The notes below the pieces were generated by a model. It was given only the letters and a program-made list of their open reading frames with translations, ran no database searches and was not told the origin of the DNA. From Cytophagales bacterium (GTDB lineage Bacteria > Pseudomonadota > Gammaproteobacteria > Burkholderiales > Burkholderiaceae_C): a stretch of 64,000 nucleotides of DNA. The stretch covers positions 62,001-126,000 of the forward strand of contig JASGCK010000005.1 of the NCBI GenBank assembly GCA_030054145.1. The letters are read 5' to 3'. Shown in pieces: positions 20,283-30,261 of this stretch (position 1 is its first letter; each line of letters starts with the position of its first letter). A program made the translations under genes and the position numbers.

Positions 20283-21153
20283 CGCCCAGCGCCGCAATCA
20301 CAAACACAATGCCAGCCCACTGCCAGTGGCTGACTTGTTCGCCCAGCAAGCATATTCCCGCAGCCAAACCGACCACGGGCACGCCCAAGCTGAACGGGGC
20401 AACGCGGTTTGCGCTATGGCGCTTAAGTAGTTTTGTCCACAGCGTATAGCCCAAGATACTGCCCAGCAAGCCCAAATAAGCTGCGGCTGCCAAGGAGATA
20501 GCGCTGGCATTGGCCCAATTGGCTCGGGCGCTAGGCGCGTCCAACACATACGACAAAAGAGCAAATGGCACGATCGGGATAATCGATGTCCACACCACAA
20601 AATGGAGTGCAGAAAAGTGCGGATTGGCGCTCTGCGCTTGACGCGCCACAATATTCGACGCACCCCATAAACTTGCGCCGCACAAACACAGCAAAAACCC
20701 CAGCACGGTCACGCTTGCCAAAGCCGACGGCGCTAAATCGGTGAAGTCCATCCCAAAACACGCCACCGCCAGCGCGGCAAGCAGCAGTCCCGCTTGTTGC
20801 CTGCGCGAGAGCGGCTCGCGCATCACTAACCAGCCGATGATGGCGGTAAAAAATACTTGCGTTTGCATCAGCACCGAGGCCAGCGCCGCAGTCATCCCCA
20901 CATGGAGCGCGGTAAAGACAAAACCAAATTGCCCCACGCCTTGGAACAAACCGTACAGCACAACAAACTTAAATGGCAGCGCAGGTCTGGCAATAAAAAA
21001 GATAAGCGGAAACGCAGCAAAAAAGTACCGCGCTACGCCCAATTGAAATGGCGTGAAGCTTTGCAGTCCGTACTTCATCACCACAAAATTAGAGCCCCAA
21101 ATGACGACAACAAAGAGCGCGGACAGATAGTCGCTTGTGCTAAAGGTCTTCAT
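20251..21153 (-). CDS. EamA-family (DMT) membrane transporter
   Basis: Drug/metabolite-transporter superfamily protein with ten membrane segments in two EamA repeats (residues about 10-140 and 155-295). The start is [20 protein letters not shown] and the second repeat has [17 protein letters not shown]. Family members such as E. coli EamA export amino acids, but the substrate here is not deducible. The ATG overlaps the uvrA stop by four bases, so it should be translated from the uvrA transcript. The 3' end overlaps pyrF by 32 bases. Confidence 0.88.
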   Translation of the reverse strand: MKTFSTSDYLSALFVVVIWGSNFVVMKYGLQSFTPFQLGVARYFFAAFPLIFFIARPALPFKFVVLYGLFQGVGQFGFVFTALHVGMTAALASVLMQTQVFFTAIIGWLVMREPLSRRQQAGLLLAALAVACFGMDFTDLAPSALASVTVLGFLLCLCGASLWGASNIVARQAQSANPHFSALHFVVWTSIIPIVPFALLSYVLDAPSARANWANASAISLAAAAYLGLLGSILGYTLWTKLLKRHSANRVAPFSLGVPVVGLAAGICLLGEQVSHWQWAGIVFVIAALGVSCWPRSKQT

Positions 21154-24100
21154 TTTGATTTGACTTTATGTTTGCCCAGTACCGCCTTTAAATAGCGTCC
21201 TGTAAAGCTGACCTCAAGCGCCGCAATGTCTTCTGGCGTGCCTGCGCCCAGCACCGTGCCGCCGCCCGCACCGCCCTCAAGGCCCATGTCAATCACCCAA
21301 TCTGCCGTTTTAATGACGTCTAAGTTGTGCTCGATGATGACCAGCGTATTGCCTTGATCGCGCAACTGGTGCAGCACCTTGAGCAGCAAGTCGATATCGG
21401 CAAAGTGGAGCCCCGTGGTCGGCTCGTCCAAGATGTAGAGCGTGCGACCTGTGTCGCGCTTCGATAGTTCCAGCGAGAGCTTGACGCGCTGCGCCTCGCC
21501 GCCAGAGAGCGTGGTTGCGGACTGACCCAGCTTGATGTAGCTCAAGCCCACATCCAGCAAGGTTTGCAGCTTTCGCGCCAGTGTTGGCTGCGCTTTGAAG
21601 AAGTCAAACGCCGCCTCTACGGTTAAATCCAAAATCTCGGCAATGTTTTTGCCTTTGAATTGCACCTCTAGCGTCTCCCTGTTGTAGCGCATCCCGTGGC
21701 ACACATCGCAAGGGACATATACGTCGGGCAAAAAGTGCATCTCCACGCGCTTCACGCCATCGCCCTGGCAAGCCTCGCAGCGCCCACCGCCACTGCCCGC
21801 CGCCACGTTAAAGCTAAAGCGTCCGCTGGTGTAGCCGCGCTCTTTCGCCATGGACATCTCGGCCATTAACTCGCGGATGGGTGTGAAGAGTCCCGTGTAC
21901 GTGGCGGGATTGCTGCGCGGCGTTCTGCCAATCGGGGACTGATCGACGTTAATCACTTTATCGAATTGCTCCAGACCATCAATGCCCTCGCAAGGCGCGT
22001 GCTCATCATGTGCGCGGTGGATGCTGTGCGCGGCGGCCTTGTACAGCGTGTCGTTCACCAAGGTCGATTTACCCGATCCCGACACGCCCGTGACGCAAGT
22101 GAGCAGCCCTATCGGCACATCAACCGTTACGCCTTTGAGGTTATTGCCCGTCGCGTTGTTAATCGTCAACACCTTCTTGCTGTCGAACTTGTGTCGTTTC
22201 GGAATTTTGATCTGCCGCGCACCGCTCATGTATTGCCCTGTCAGTGATTCTTTAACTGCCAGCACGTCCGCGCAGGTACCCTCGGCGACCACGCGCCCAC
22301 CGTGTACGCCTGCGCCCACGCCCATGTCGATCACGTGATCCGCAGCGCGAATCATGTCCTCGTCGTGCTCCACAACAAGCACCGAGTTGCCTATGTCGCG
22401 CAAATGGCGCAACGTGCCAATCAGGCGGTCGTTGTCACGCTGATGCAAACCAATGCTGGGTTCATCCAGCACATACATCACCCCCGTGAGACCACTACCT
22501 ATCTGGCTTGCCAGCCGAATGCGCTGGGACTCCCCGCCCGATAAGGTCTCCGCGCTACGGGACAAACTGAGATAGTTCAGCCCCACATCATTTAAAAATT
22601 TAAGCCGCGCCGCAATTTCTTGCACCACCTTCGTCGCAATTTCCGCACGGCTACCCGTTAGCTTGAGGTTTTGAAAATACACCTGTGCTTCGCGCAGCGT
22701 GAGGTGACTAAGTTCATGCAAGGAAGCTCTGTCCGCTCGCATTGAGCTTGTCGAAATGCCGCCTTCGACAGACTCAGGCCGCGCGGCGCTATCCACCAAA
22801 AACACATTTCGCGCCTCGCGCCTCAGCCTTGCGCCATTGCACGTGGTGCATGGCTGCTGGCTGCGGTATTTAGCCAAATCTTCACGCACCACGTTAGAGT
22901 CCGTCTCGCGGTAGCGCCGCTGCATATTGGGGATGATGCCTTCAAACGGATGTTTTTTCGATAGTTTTTGTCCTTCGTATTTGCCCGACTCCAAGGTGTA
23001 GTTGAACTTAATTTCAACCTCGCCCGAGCCATGCAGTACGACTTGCTGCGCCTCTTTGGGCAACGACTCAAACGCCTTGCTCAAATCGAATTTGTAATGC
23101 TTGGCCACGCACTCCAACATCGAGTGGTAGTAGTGATTTCGAGCATCCCAGCCTTTAATCGCGCCACTTGCCAAGCTAATAGAGGGGAAGGCGACGACGC
23201 GTGACTCATCAAAATACTCCATCTGCCCAAGGCCATCGCAAGTCTCGCAAGCGCCCACAGGCGAGTTAAACGAAAAGAGACGCGGCTCCAGCTCCGCAAT
23301 CGAATAATTGCAATGCGGACAAGCAAACTTAGCGTTAAAGAGATGCTCTTCTTTTGTGTCCATATCAAGCGCAATCACGCGCCCATCCGCCAAGCGCAGC
23401 GCGGCCTCCAAACTCTCCGCCAAGCGCTGCTTCAAGTGAGCAAAATCCGTTCGGGCTGAGCCAGTCGAAGCCTGAGCCAACCCTTCGACAGGCTCAGGGT
23501 GAACGGGTGGGTGGCGCACTTTTAACCTATCAATCACCACATCAATAGCGTGCTTCTCGGTCTTTTTAAGCTTGGGCAAATCCTCCATCATCACGACCTC
23601 GCCATTCAAGCGAAAACGCACATAGCCCTTGGCTTGCAGCCCCTCAAACGTAGCCTCAAACTCGCCCTTTTTTTCACGCGCAATCGGCGCAAGCAACATC
23701 AACTTGGTGTCCTCAGGAAACGCCAAAATCGCGTCCACCATTTGGCTCACCGACAAAGCTTGCAGCGGCAAGTTGTGATCGGGGCAATACGGCGTGCCAG
23801 CGCGGGCGAACAGCAAGCGCATGTAGTCGTGAATCTCCGTCACCGTGCCCACCGTCGAGCGCGGGTTGTGCGAAGTTGCTTTTTGCTCAATCGAAATCGC
23901 AGGCGAGAGCCCCTCAATCACGTCCACATCGGGCTTGTCCATCAGCTGCAAAAACTGCCGCGCATAAGTGGACAAACTCTCCACATAGCGGCGCTGCCCC
24001 TCGGCATACAGCGTATCAAACGCCAGCGACGATTTGCCCGACCCCGACAAGCCCGTAATCACCACGAGCTGATTCCGCGGAATATCAAGATCAATGTTTT

Positions 24101-24212
24101 TAAGGTTATGCGTCCGCGCCCCGCGAATCGAGATGTGCGTCATCGCGGAGGGACGGCGAACGGCTTGGGCTAGAGGTACGCCGATGTCTGGGCTGTCAGT
24201 GGTTGTGTTCAC
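21150..24212 (-). CDS. uvrA: Excinuclease ABC subunit A, with two in-frame repeat insertions
   Basis: Damage-recognition ATPase of nucleotide excision repair, acting as a dimer with UvrB. Two ABC modules are visible: Walker [10 protein letters not shown] near residue 56 and GVSGSGKST near 710; signatures [12 protein letters not shown] and [12 protein letters not shown]; and zinc-finger cysteines, including CEACQGDG. At 1,020 aa it is about 80 residues longer than E. coli UvrA. Two causes are the repeat-derived inserts at residues about 236-256 and 476-494, both lying where the E. coli protein is continuous. The start is GTG at 24212; an ATG at 24143 ([11 protein letters not shown]) is an alternative closer to the E. 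coli start. It is followed by eamA with an ATGA overlap. Confidence 0.95.
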   Translation of the reverse strand: MNTTTDSPDIGVPLAQAVRRPSAMTHISIRGARTHNLKNIDLDIPRNQLVVITGLSGSGKSSLAFDTLYAEGQRRYVESLSTYARQFLQLMDKPDVDVIEGLSPAISIEQKATSHNPRSTVGTVTEIHDYMRLLFARAGTPYCPDHNLPLQALSVSQMVDAILAFPEDTKLMLLAPIAREKKGEFEATFEGLQAKGYVRFRLNGEVVMMEDLPKLKKTEKHAIDVVIDRLKVRHPPVHPEPVEGLAQASTGSARTDFAHLKQRLAESLEAALRLADGRVIALDMDTKEEHLFNAKFACPHCNYSIAELEPRLFSFNSPVGACETCDGLGQMEYFDESRVVAFPSISLASGAIKGWDARNHYYHSMLECVAKHYKFDLSKAFESLPKEAQQVVLHGSGEVEIKFNYTLESGKYEGQKLSKKHPFEGIIPNMQRRYRETDSNVVREDLAKYRSQQPCTTCNGARLRREARNVFLVDSAARPESVEGGISTSSMRADRASLHELSHLTLREAQVYFQNLKLTGSRAEIATKVVQEIAARLKFLNDVGLNYLSLSRSAETLSGGESQRIRLASQIGSGLTGVMYVLDEPSIGLHQRDNDRLIGTLRHLRDIGNSVLVVEHDEDMIRAADHVIDMGVGAGVHGGRVVAEGTCADVLAVKESLTGQYMSGARQIKIPKRHKFDSKKVLTINNATGNNLKGVTVDVPIGLLTCVTGVSGSGKSTLVNDTLYKAAAHSIHRAHDEHAPCEGIDGLEQFDKVINVDQSPIGRTPRSNPATYTGLFTPIRELMAEMSMAKERGYTSGRFSFNVAAGSGGGRCEACQGDGVKRVEMHFLPDVYVPCDVCHGMRYNRETLEVQFKGKNIAEILDLTVEAAFDFFKAQPTLARKLQTLLDVGLSYIKLGQSATTLSGGEAQRVKLSLELSKRDTGRTLYILDEPTTGLHFADIDLLLKVLHQLRDQGNTLVIIEHNLDVIKTADWVIDMGLEGGAGGGTVLGAGTPEDIAALEVSFTGRYLKAVLGKHKVKSK
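22733..22786. repeat. Palindromic dispersed repeat inside uvrA (second insert)
   Basis: A 54-base copy with a GAGCTTGTCGAA arm and an inverse TTCGACAGACTCAG arm. In the uvrA frame it reads ARPESVEGG then ISTSSMRAD, lengthening the protein in the region before the second half of the first ABC module without a frame break. Confidence 0.8.
23447..23506. repeat. Palindromic dispersed repeat inside uvrA (first insert)
   Basis: A 60-base copy bounded by CCGTTCGGGCTGAG and, inverted, CTCAGGGTGAACGG. Read in the uvrA frame it gives HPEPVEG, then STGSARTD, between DRLKVR and LKQRLAES, which are adjacent in ordinary UvrA proteins. It is the best-preserved intragenic copy in the window. Confidence 0.85.
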
Positions 24213-24401
24213 GAGAGAAGGCTAATTAACAAAACCTTCCATTATGAGGGGTTGAAGGGCGCACCAACGAAACACCGTGCTGCCAAAGCACTAAAGCCAG
24301 CCCAATAAATGGTTTGTCACTGGCTACTGTTTGAAATGTCACAGCCGCTTTTGTTATTTGTTTTCCCATAGGATGCCTAACGTTTGCTTTGTGTCGCATA
24401 T

Positions 24402-24429
24402 TTTTATCTGTAATTAAACACAGATAAAA
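24402..24429. promoter_or_regulatory. LexA (SOS) box upstream of the PemK/MazF-like gene
   Basis: A perfect ten-base inverted repeat, TTTTATCTGT-N8-ACAGATAAAA, whose core CTGT-N8-ACAG (24408-24423) is the LexA operator pattern. It ends eight bases before the toxin ATG, so it overlaps the probable promoter or transcription start. It is also about 190 bases upstream of the divergent uvrA start, so it could control either or both. No better LexA match is seen nearer uvrA. Confidence 0.75.
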
Positions 24430-24436
24430 TAAATCT

Positions 24437-24901
24437 ATGTCTCTTTTGTTTCCACCTCGTATCGCCTCTATCGTCCAGTGCGACTTCACTGGCATGATTG
24501 AGCCAGAAATGGTTAAAAAGCGTGATGTTGTTGTCATCGCTCGCAATCGCCACAATTCTCGACTTGTTACCGTTGTGCCGCTATCTACCACCGCACCAAG
24601 TAAGCAAGAGGACTATCACTATTTATTGCCTAAGAATCCTAGACCAGATGGTGACACACATAAAGAAGTATGGGCAAAGTGCGATATGGTCTACACCCTA
24701 TCCATCGCGCGATTAGATCTCTACTACACGCGAACGCGACGCGGTGGTCGGCAATCTGTCAATATGCAGGTCACGCCAACAGATTTTTCGGCAATTCAAA
24801 AAGCTGTGCTTAACGCCCTAAATTTAAGCGATAATGAACCCGTCCCCGCAAGGGATTTGGAGTCTGCCTCCGCGCAAGCGTTGAGACAGCCAGAGCAGTA
24901 A
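24437..24901 (+). CDS. PemK/MazF-family toxin-like protein without an adjacent antitoxin
   Basis: Probable mRNA-cleaving or translation-blocking protein of the PemK/MazF fold. The diagnostic part is residues 15-55: a SIVQCDF-like first strand, KKRDVVVIARN, then LVTVVPLSTTAP, followed by the later strand KCDMVYTLSIARL. It is 154 aa, longer than MazF (about 110), with an extra C-terminal helix ending in a charged tail. No antitoxin gene lies upstream (that space is the uvrA promoter region) or downstream (a terminator follows). An ideal LexA box directly before the start predicts SOS control. It could also be a domesticated non-toxic relative. Confidence 0.8.
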   Translation: MSLLFPPRIASIVQCDFTGMIEPEMVKKRDVVVIARNRHNSRLVTVVPLSTTAPSKQEDYHYLLPKNPRPDGDTHKEVWAKCDMVYTLSIARLDLYYTRTRRGGRQSVNMQVTPTDFSAIQKAVLNALNLSDNEPVPARDLESASAQALRQPEQ

Positions 24902-24930
24902 GGCGATGACAAGTCTGCTGCTTTGCAATC

Positions 24931-24962
24931 AGGGCGGTATCTAACCGCCCTTTGTCTTTTTT
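24931..24962 (+). terminator. Intrinsic terminator after the toxin-like gene
   Basis: A perfect eight-pair stem AGGGCGGT/ACCGCCCT around a five-base loop, followed by TTTGTCTTTTTT. It closes the single-gene unit, and the same hairpin faces the end of the convergent metallo-hydrolase gene five bases on. Confidence 0.9.
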
Positions 24963-24967
24963 GAATC

Positions 24968-25906
24968 TCAAACATTCACAATCAAGCCGCCCTCACGCCT
25001 AGCCGCGCCGCCCGTAATCAACTCCTCGATATAGCCCGCAAGCCATATATCCATTGGCTTATCGGCAAACCAGCGACCGCGCACCATCTCAAAATAGCGG
25101 GTTGATTTTGCCCAGTCAATAAAAGCTGACTCGGGGATGCTTTGCAGCTCTAACAACTTGTATTTGAGCAGCACCTTAGCGGCGTAGCGGGTGTGCTTGA
25201 GTGGGTTGTGTACAAAGCCATCAAGCCTACTACGAGCAGTCACCAGCGCAGCCGTCACGGCATCGCCTACAAACACTGCGCCGTGTCCAGGAATGACGGT
25301 TTGCGGATTGAGGCGTTCAATCACGTCCAGCGTTTGGGCGACTTCGTCAAATGCGCGTTCGCCCTCTAGCTCTTGAAACACCACGCCAAATCCGTTTTGC
25401 CACAGCGCATCGGCAGAGATCAGCGTGCGGGTTTCGGGCTCAAACAAAATGATTGAGTGCTGGTCGTGACCTGGCGCGGCGTGGACTTGCCACTTTGTAT
25501 CGCCAAGCTGAACCTCATCGCCGTGCTTGAGTGTGTGCTCGAATGCAAAGCGCGGACAGTTTTGTCCCGATGGTTTGTAGCTGAGCGCCGTCTCATCCCA
25601 GCTAGCAACGTGCTTCGCTAACCCTTGTGGAATATGGGTTTTCACTGTGCTGCGTGCTGTGGTGTAGGTCGCCTGCAAGGCCGCGTTACCACCGCAGTGA
25701 TCGCTATGCAAGTGCGTATTGATGATGTGGTCAAGCGACCTCTCTTTAAGCGCCGACTGAACAAGCGCGAGCGTTTGCTCGGCGTGCGTGCAGTACCCCG
25801 TATCAACCAGCGCCGTGCTGTCCTTGCCGATAAACAAGACGTTATTGGAGGAGAGCCAGCCGCGCTCAAAAACAGTTACGCCTACTGGGAGATTAATCAT
25901 GTTCAT
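24968..25906 (-). CDS. Metallo-beta-lactamase-fold hydrolase
   Basis: Zinc-dependent hydrolase of 312 aa with the canonical HTHLHSDHCGG metal motif near residue 65, the later APGHDQHS histidine, and Asp in LISADALW. Relatives include glyoxalase II, quinone-resistance and thioesterase-type enzymes, and the substrate cannot be inferred. The ATG overlaps the stop of the GT41 gene by four bases, so it is part of the fadD-GT41-hydrolase unit. Confidence 0.88.
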   Translation of the reverse strand: MNMINLPVGVTVFERGWLSSNNVLFIGKDSTALVDTGYCTHAEQTLALVQSALKERSLDHIINTHLHSDHCGGNAALQATYTTARSTVKTHIPQGLAKHVASWDETALSYKPSGQNCPRFAFEHTLKHGDEVQLGDTKWQVHAAPGHDQHSIILFEPETRTLISADALWQNGFGVVFQELEGERAFDEVAQTLDVIERLNPQTVIPGHGAVFVGDAVTAALVTARSRLDGFVHNPLKHTRYAAKVLLKYKLLELQSIPESAFIDWAKSTRYFEMVRGRWFADKPMDIWLAGYIEELITGGAARREGGLIVNV

Positions 25907-27600
25907 TTACAAATATTACCGTATGCCGCTTCTAAGCTACGCACGTATTGCAACTGATCAAAATAAACCTTCTTCGCTTTGCTATTTGCTAGCTTCAATC
26001 GAATCGCTATTCGTTTTTTAGATTGCCTCACCAACTCCAGCGCTCGCGCCTCGTAACTCGTGATATCCGTCGTGATCAATTCTGGCAAATCCAACGCCGT
26101 GAGGATGCTGCTCGCCACACGACTTGCAAACGACTGCCCTTGCAGCGTGAGCACTGGTAAGCCCGCCCACAGCGCGTCTGCGGCTGTTACGTGCGCGTTG
26201 TAGGGGAAGGTGTCTAAAAACAAATCGGCGAGCGCGTAGCGCTGCAAGTGCTCGGCAAAGCTAGCCACGCGCTTGGCAAAAACAACTCGCTCAGCGTCCA
26301 GTCCTGCCGCCTTGGCTGCTGCTTGCAAGTTCGCCTCGGTCCAGCGGTTATTGGCTTGAAACCACAGCACACTATTTGGCACAGCGTGCAGCAAGCGAAA
26401 CCAACAAGCCAGCATCTTTGGCGCTATTTTGTAGGGGTTATTGAAGGCGCAAAAAATAAATCCCTTCGCTGGCAAGCCATGCTGGATAAGGGCTGCCGCT
26501 CGATTTGCGGGCGGCTGAACAACCGGTCGCTCGTTGCTATCGGGCATAAAACTACGCGGTAGCTTGATGATTTTTTCTGAATAAAAATGCGCGTGACTTG
26601 CTGGAATCGTGACCTCATCGGCGATTAAATAATCAATCCACGGCGCACCTGACGATCCCGCATAACCCAAAAACGCCACTTGCACGCAGCACGGGCGACT
26701 TGCCAAGATCATCGGGCGACCGCCTTCCATATAGAGCGATAAATCGATGGCAATATCGATGTTCATGGCGCGTAATTGTTCTGCGATTTGTGCATCGGTC
26801 AAATGCCCCAGCGCATGAAATTTATCAAACGCTTGCTCAATCCGCTTGCGCCACAGGCTGCCATCTTGCATGCCATCCGTTGCCACGCCGATGACTTCAA
26901 ACGCAGTCCGATCATGCGCCTCGATGCTTGGCAGCAACTGCTGCGGCACGGGATTTTGATGCCAATCGGATGAGAGATACGCGATGCGAATCCGCCCCCG
27001 CCTTGTCGCGTCAATCATCTGAGTGGGCTTGTCTGCAATGGGCAACTCGCTCGCAAGCCTTGCCACATAACGCTTTGCAGCTAACAAGTGCCAAACGGGA
27101 TCGTCCTTGGCAGCCAACAAGGGATAGGGGTGCGGCGTATAAGCATCGTTTGCATCGGTCTGCTCATGCATCGCTTGAATATGCGCCGCCAGGGTTGAAT
27201 GCGAACAAGTCTCTAGCAATAACTGCAAATAGCTATGGTCGTAGTCAGCATTGCCTTGGGCTTGCTGGGCAGCCAGTTCAAACAGTGCCAGCGCCGCGCC
27301 AAGATCAGCTTTGGCGTAAGCGGCAACACCTTGCTTATGCGCAACCAAGGCAAAGTTTTTCTTCGCGTTTGCGTAATCGGGATCAATGTTGAGTGCTTGC
27401 CGATAAGCCGCCAATGCGCCCGCATCGTCACCCCAATCGTCCAGCACATTACCCAGATTATTCCAAGCGACTTTGTGAAGAGGGTCGGCGGCAACCACCG
27501 ACTCAAAACATAGCTTGGCATCCGCCCAGTTTTTGACTGCGCAATGCGCCAAGCCTTGTTGAATCAGATCGTCTAAGTTATTTTCCAGCTCGAAGCTCAC
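25903..27600 (-). CDS. TPR-containing GT41 (SPINDLY/OGT-like) glycosyltransferase
   Basis: Large cytosolic protein of 565 aa. Residues about 10-115 form TPR repeats (WNNLGNVLDDWGDDAGALAAY is typical). Residues about 200-560 match the O-GlcNAc-transferase-like catalytic region of family GT41, with IAYLSSDWHQNP, DIAIDLSLYMEGGR, QVAFLGYAGSSG and a C-terminal LDTFPYNAHVTAADALWAGLPVLT. Bacterial relatives glycosylate proteins such as adhesins or flagellin, but no target is encoded here. The start is a GTG inside the end of fadD (23-base overlap). Confidence 0.85.
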   Translation of the reverse strand: MSFELENNLDDLIQQGLAHCAVKNWADAKLCFESVVAADPLHKVAWNNLGNVLDDWGDDAGALAAYRQALNIDPDYANAKKNFALVAHKQGVAAYAKADLGAALALFELAAQQAQGNADYDHSYLQLLLETCSHSTLAAHIQAMHEQTDANDAYTPHPYPLLAAKDDPVWHLLAAKRYVARLASELPIADKPTQMIDATRRGRIRIAYLSSDWHQNPVPQQLLPSIEAHDRTAFEVIGVATDGMQDGSLWRKRIEQAFDKFHALGHLTDAQIAEQLRAMNIDIAIDLSLYMEGGRPMILASRPCCVQVAFLGYAGSSGAPWIDYLIADEVTIPASHAHFYSEKIIKLPRSFMPDSNERPVVQPPANRAAALIQHGLPAKGFIFCAFNNPYKIAPKMLACWFRLLHAVPNSVLWFQANNRWTEANLQAAAKAAGLDAERVVFAKRVASFAEHLQRYALADLFLDTFPYNAHVTAADALWAGLPVLTLQGQSFASRVASSILTALDLPELITTDITSYEARALELVRQSKKRIAIRLKLANSKAKKVYFDQLQYVRSLEAAYGNICK

Positions 27601-29275
27601 GCCGCAGAATTTTTCCTACGTTAGTTTTGGGTAAATCATCACGGAATTCAATGTACTTTGGAATTTTATAACCCGTTAGATTTTGACGGCAGTATTTAGC
27701 GACGTCGTCTTCGGTAAGTGCCGCATCGTTTTTCACTACAAATACCTTGATCGCTTCGCCTGCTTTTTCGTCAGGCACGCCAATCACCGCGCACTCAACG
27801 ACCCCTGGGCACAGCGAAATCGTATTCTCTAGCTCGTTCGGGAAGACGTTAAAGCCGCTCACAATAATCATGTCTTTTTTGCGATCGACAATGCGGAAGT
27901 AACCGCGCTCATCCATCACGCCCACATCGCCCGTGCGCATAAAACCGTCTGCCGTAAATGCTGCCGCTGTTTCTTCGGGTTGGTTGTAATAGCCCGCCAT
28001 GACGTTCGGGCCTTTGATGCAAATCTCGCCTGAACTACCCATAGGCAGCGAGACACCATCGTCGTCTTTAATGGCGATCTCAATGCCGGGCTGCGGCAAG
28101 CCAATCGAGCCCGAAAACTCCGTTGCATTCACGGGATTGTTGGTGCCAATGGCGCAGGTCTCGCTCATCCCCCAGCCCTCCACCATCGCGCAGCCTGTGA
28201 TGTCGTGCCATTTTTTCGCCGTGCCCACGCTCGCGGCCATACCGCCCGCTTGGCTCACGCACAGATGACTGAAATCTAATTTTTGAAATTCGGCATTTTG
28301 CAGCAGCGCATTGAACAGCGTATTCACCGCTGGCAAGATATGGAAGGGGCGCTTTTTAAGCACGTCCACAAACTTAGGAATGTCGCGCGGATTAGGAATC
28401 AGCGTTAAATGCGCCCCTTGGCGAATCGCCATTAGGCACAGCGTGAGCGCAAAAATGTGATACAGCGGCAATGCGGCAATGCCGTTTACGTTACGCGCAT
28501 CGCCCACTTTTTTAAGCGCGGGCGTAAACCATGCCTCGGCTTGCAGCACAGCAGCAATCACGTTGCGATGCGTCAGCACAGCGCCCTTGGATAGCCCCGT
28601 TGTTCCGCCCGTGTATTGCAAAAATGCAATGCTGTCGCCTTTTGCCGTGCTAGGCGTCATCGGCAAACCAGCGCCCTGACTGAGCACCTGCTTAAAGGTG
28701 AGCACTTGACGCGCCTTGCCAGAGGGGGTTTGCAACGGGATTTTGTACGCGGGCACCATTTTTTTTAAGTGCCGCACAGCGAAAGTTAAAAATGGGCCGC
28801 GCAGCGCACCCAGCAAGTCGCCCATGTGAGCGACTACGACGCGCTCAATCGGTGTCTCATCAATCACCTCTTCTAGCGTTTTGGCAAAGTTCTCCAAAAT
28901 GACAATCGTTGTCGCGCCAGAGTCCTTCAATTGATGCTTCAGTTCACGCGCGGTGTAGAGCGGATTGACATTCACGCAGGTGTAGCCAGCGCGCAAAATC
29001 CCTGCCATCGTGACGGGGAATTGGGGCAAATTGGGCAACATCAAAGCCACGCGCTCGCCAGCAGGCAAGCCTTGCGCTTGCAGCCACGCGCCAACTGCTG
29101 TGGAGAGCCTATCGAGCTGGCCATACGTCATCCACTGCTCCATACAAACAGTGAAGGGAAGATCCGCGTTCTTTTTAAACGACTCGTTAAATAATGCAGC
29201 AAGCGACGTATAAGCGTCTGGATTAATCTCTTGCGGCACGCCAGCAGGATAACTATCAAACCATGGTTGTTTCAT
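27578..29275 (-). CDS. fadD: Long-chain fatty-acid-CoA ligase
   Basis: Activates fatty acids to acyl-CoA by way of an acyl-adenylate, at the inner face of the membrane. The AMP-binding P-loop YTGGTTGLSKGA is near residue 197, followed by GWGMSETCA, the FMRTGDVG hinge region, and the C-terminal DRKKDMIIVSGFNVFP and KTNVGKILRREL. The ATG at 29275 (565 aa) sits seven bases after AGGAG; the ATG one codon earlier also fits. The open frame to 29350 adds no conserved residues. It is first in a minus-strand unit with the GT41 and metallo-hydrolase genes, divergent from the CorC-like gene. Confidence 0.95.
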   Translation of the reverse strand: MKQPWFDSYPAGVPQEINPDAYTSLAALFNESFKKNADLPFTVCMEQWMTYGQLDRLSTAVGAWLQAQGLPAGERVALMLPNLPQFPVTMAGILRAGYTCVNVNPLYTARELKHQLKDSGATTIVILENFAKTLEEVIDETPIERVVVAHMGDLLGALRGPFLTFAVRHLKKMVPAYKIPLQTPSGKARQVLTFKQVLSQGAGLPMTPSTAKGDSIAFLQYTGGTTGLSKGAVLTHRNVIAAVLQAEAWFTPALKKVGDARNVNGIAALPLYHIFALTLCLMAIRQGAHLTLIPNPRDIPKFVDVLKKRPFHILPAVNTLFNALLQNAEFQKLDFSHLCVSQAGGMAASVGTAKKWHDITGCAMVEGWGMSETCAIGTNNPVNATEFSGSIGLPQPGIEIAIKDDDGVSLPMGSSGEICIKGPNVMAGYYNQPEETAAAFTADGFMRTGDVGVMDERGYFRIVDRKKDMIIVSGFNVFPNELENTISLCPGVVECAVIGVPDEKAGEAIKVFVVKNDAALTEDDVAKYCRQNLTGYKIPKYIEFRDDLPKTNVGKILRRELRAGK

Positions 29276-29401
29276 CATATTGCTCCTAAATAAATAATCC
29301 ATTTTGCAGTTTTTATCCTGGTCGGGTATTAGTAAAAACCAAGGGCACAACTAAAATAAGAGGCTACAAATTAAAAGCGAGAACCGCTTTATGATGTGCC
29401 C

Positions 29402-30250
29402 ATGAATCCAGACAGTCGTCCCCCAGCCCGCTCCCTTTTGCGCAAAATTGCCGAATACCTGCACCCAGGGCCTGACTCCAAGGCAGAGCTTTTTGCCACA
29501 CTGGAAGAGGCGCAAGACCGTCGCCTCATCAACGCCCAAAGCTTGGCGATGCTGGAGGGCGTGCTCAAACTCTCCGACATGACAGCAGGCGACGTGATGG
29601 TTGCCGCTCCGCGCATGGAGTTGCTCGATATTGATGCGGATTTTGATGATCTGCTCAATATCGTGATTGACACCGCACACTCACGCTTTCCCGTATTTGA
29701 GGGCGAGCGCGACAACATCATTGGCATCTTGCTGGCTAAGGATTTACTCAAGCGCCAGCGCTCACCCGAAATCCACTTGCGTGCGCTCTTGCGTCCAGCC
29801 GTCTTTGTGCCCGAAAGCAAGGGCTTGAATGACTTGCTCACCGACTTTCGTGGGCGGCGCAACCACTTGGCGCTGGTTGTAGATGAGTTTGGCAAGACCG
29901 CAGGACTCATCACGATTGAGGACATTTTGGAGGAAATCGTCGGCGAAATCGAAGACGAGTTTGACACCCGCGAGGGCGATGGCGCATCGGCTGATATCGT
30001 CTCGTTACCAGAGGACGGCGCTTACCGCGTGAGTGGCCAGGCAGCGCTAGTCAAACTTGTCGATCAATTTGATTGCGAGTTTACGCAAGAAGAGCTGGAT
30101 CAATTTGAAACCATTGGCGGCTTGGTCGCGCACCGCATGGGACACGTTCCACGCGGCGGCGAAGAGCATATCGTGGGCGGGCTGCGGCTTGTCGTACTGA
30201 TCGCCAGCCGTGGTGCGATCAAGTGGTTTCGCGCCACACGTTTGGCATAA
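29402..30250 (+). CDS. CorC/HlyC-family CBS-domain protein
   Basis: Cytosolic 282-residue protein with two CBS domains (about residues 60-180, with VPESKGLNDLLTDFRGRRNHLALVVDEFG) and a C-terminal transporter-associated domain (VSGQAALVKLVDQF...). It resembles CorC, a factor for magnesium and cobalt efflux that lacks its own membrane part. I chose the ATG at 29402 over the GTG at 29396. It immediately precedes lnt, the conserved corC-lnt order of many proteobacteria. Confidence 0.92.
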   Translation: MNPDSRPPARSLLRKIAEYLHPGPDSKAELFATLEEAQDRRLINAQSLAMLEGVLKLSDMTAGDVMVAAPRMELLDIDADFDDLLNIVIDTAHSRFPVFEGERDNIIGILLAKDLLKRQRSPEIHLRALLRPAVFVPESKGLNDLLTDFRGRRNHLALVVDEFGKTAGLITIEDILEEIVGEIEDEFDTREGDGASADIVSLPEDGAYRVSGQAALVKLVDQFDCEFTQEELDQFETIGGLVAHRMGHVPRGGEEHIVGGLRLVVLIASRGAIKWFRATRLA

Positions 30251-30261
30251 GTCGCACAAAC

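Noticed and set aside
23550-24173. A 207-codon open frame opposite uvrA
   Set aside because: Antisense to the first ABC module of UvrA; no independent support.
24327-24344. CTGT-N10-ACAG sequence upstream of uvrA, considered as a second LexA box
   Set aside because: The spacing is ten bases instead of the required eight, and the flanks are not palindromic.
24226-24591. A 121-codon minus-strand frame between uvrA and the toxin-like gene, considered as a possible antitoxin
   Set aside because: It overlaps most of the toxin N-terminus and the LexA box, lacks any DNA-binding motif, and has no ribosome site.
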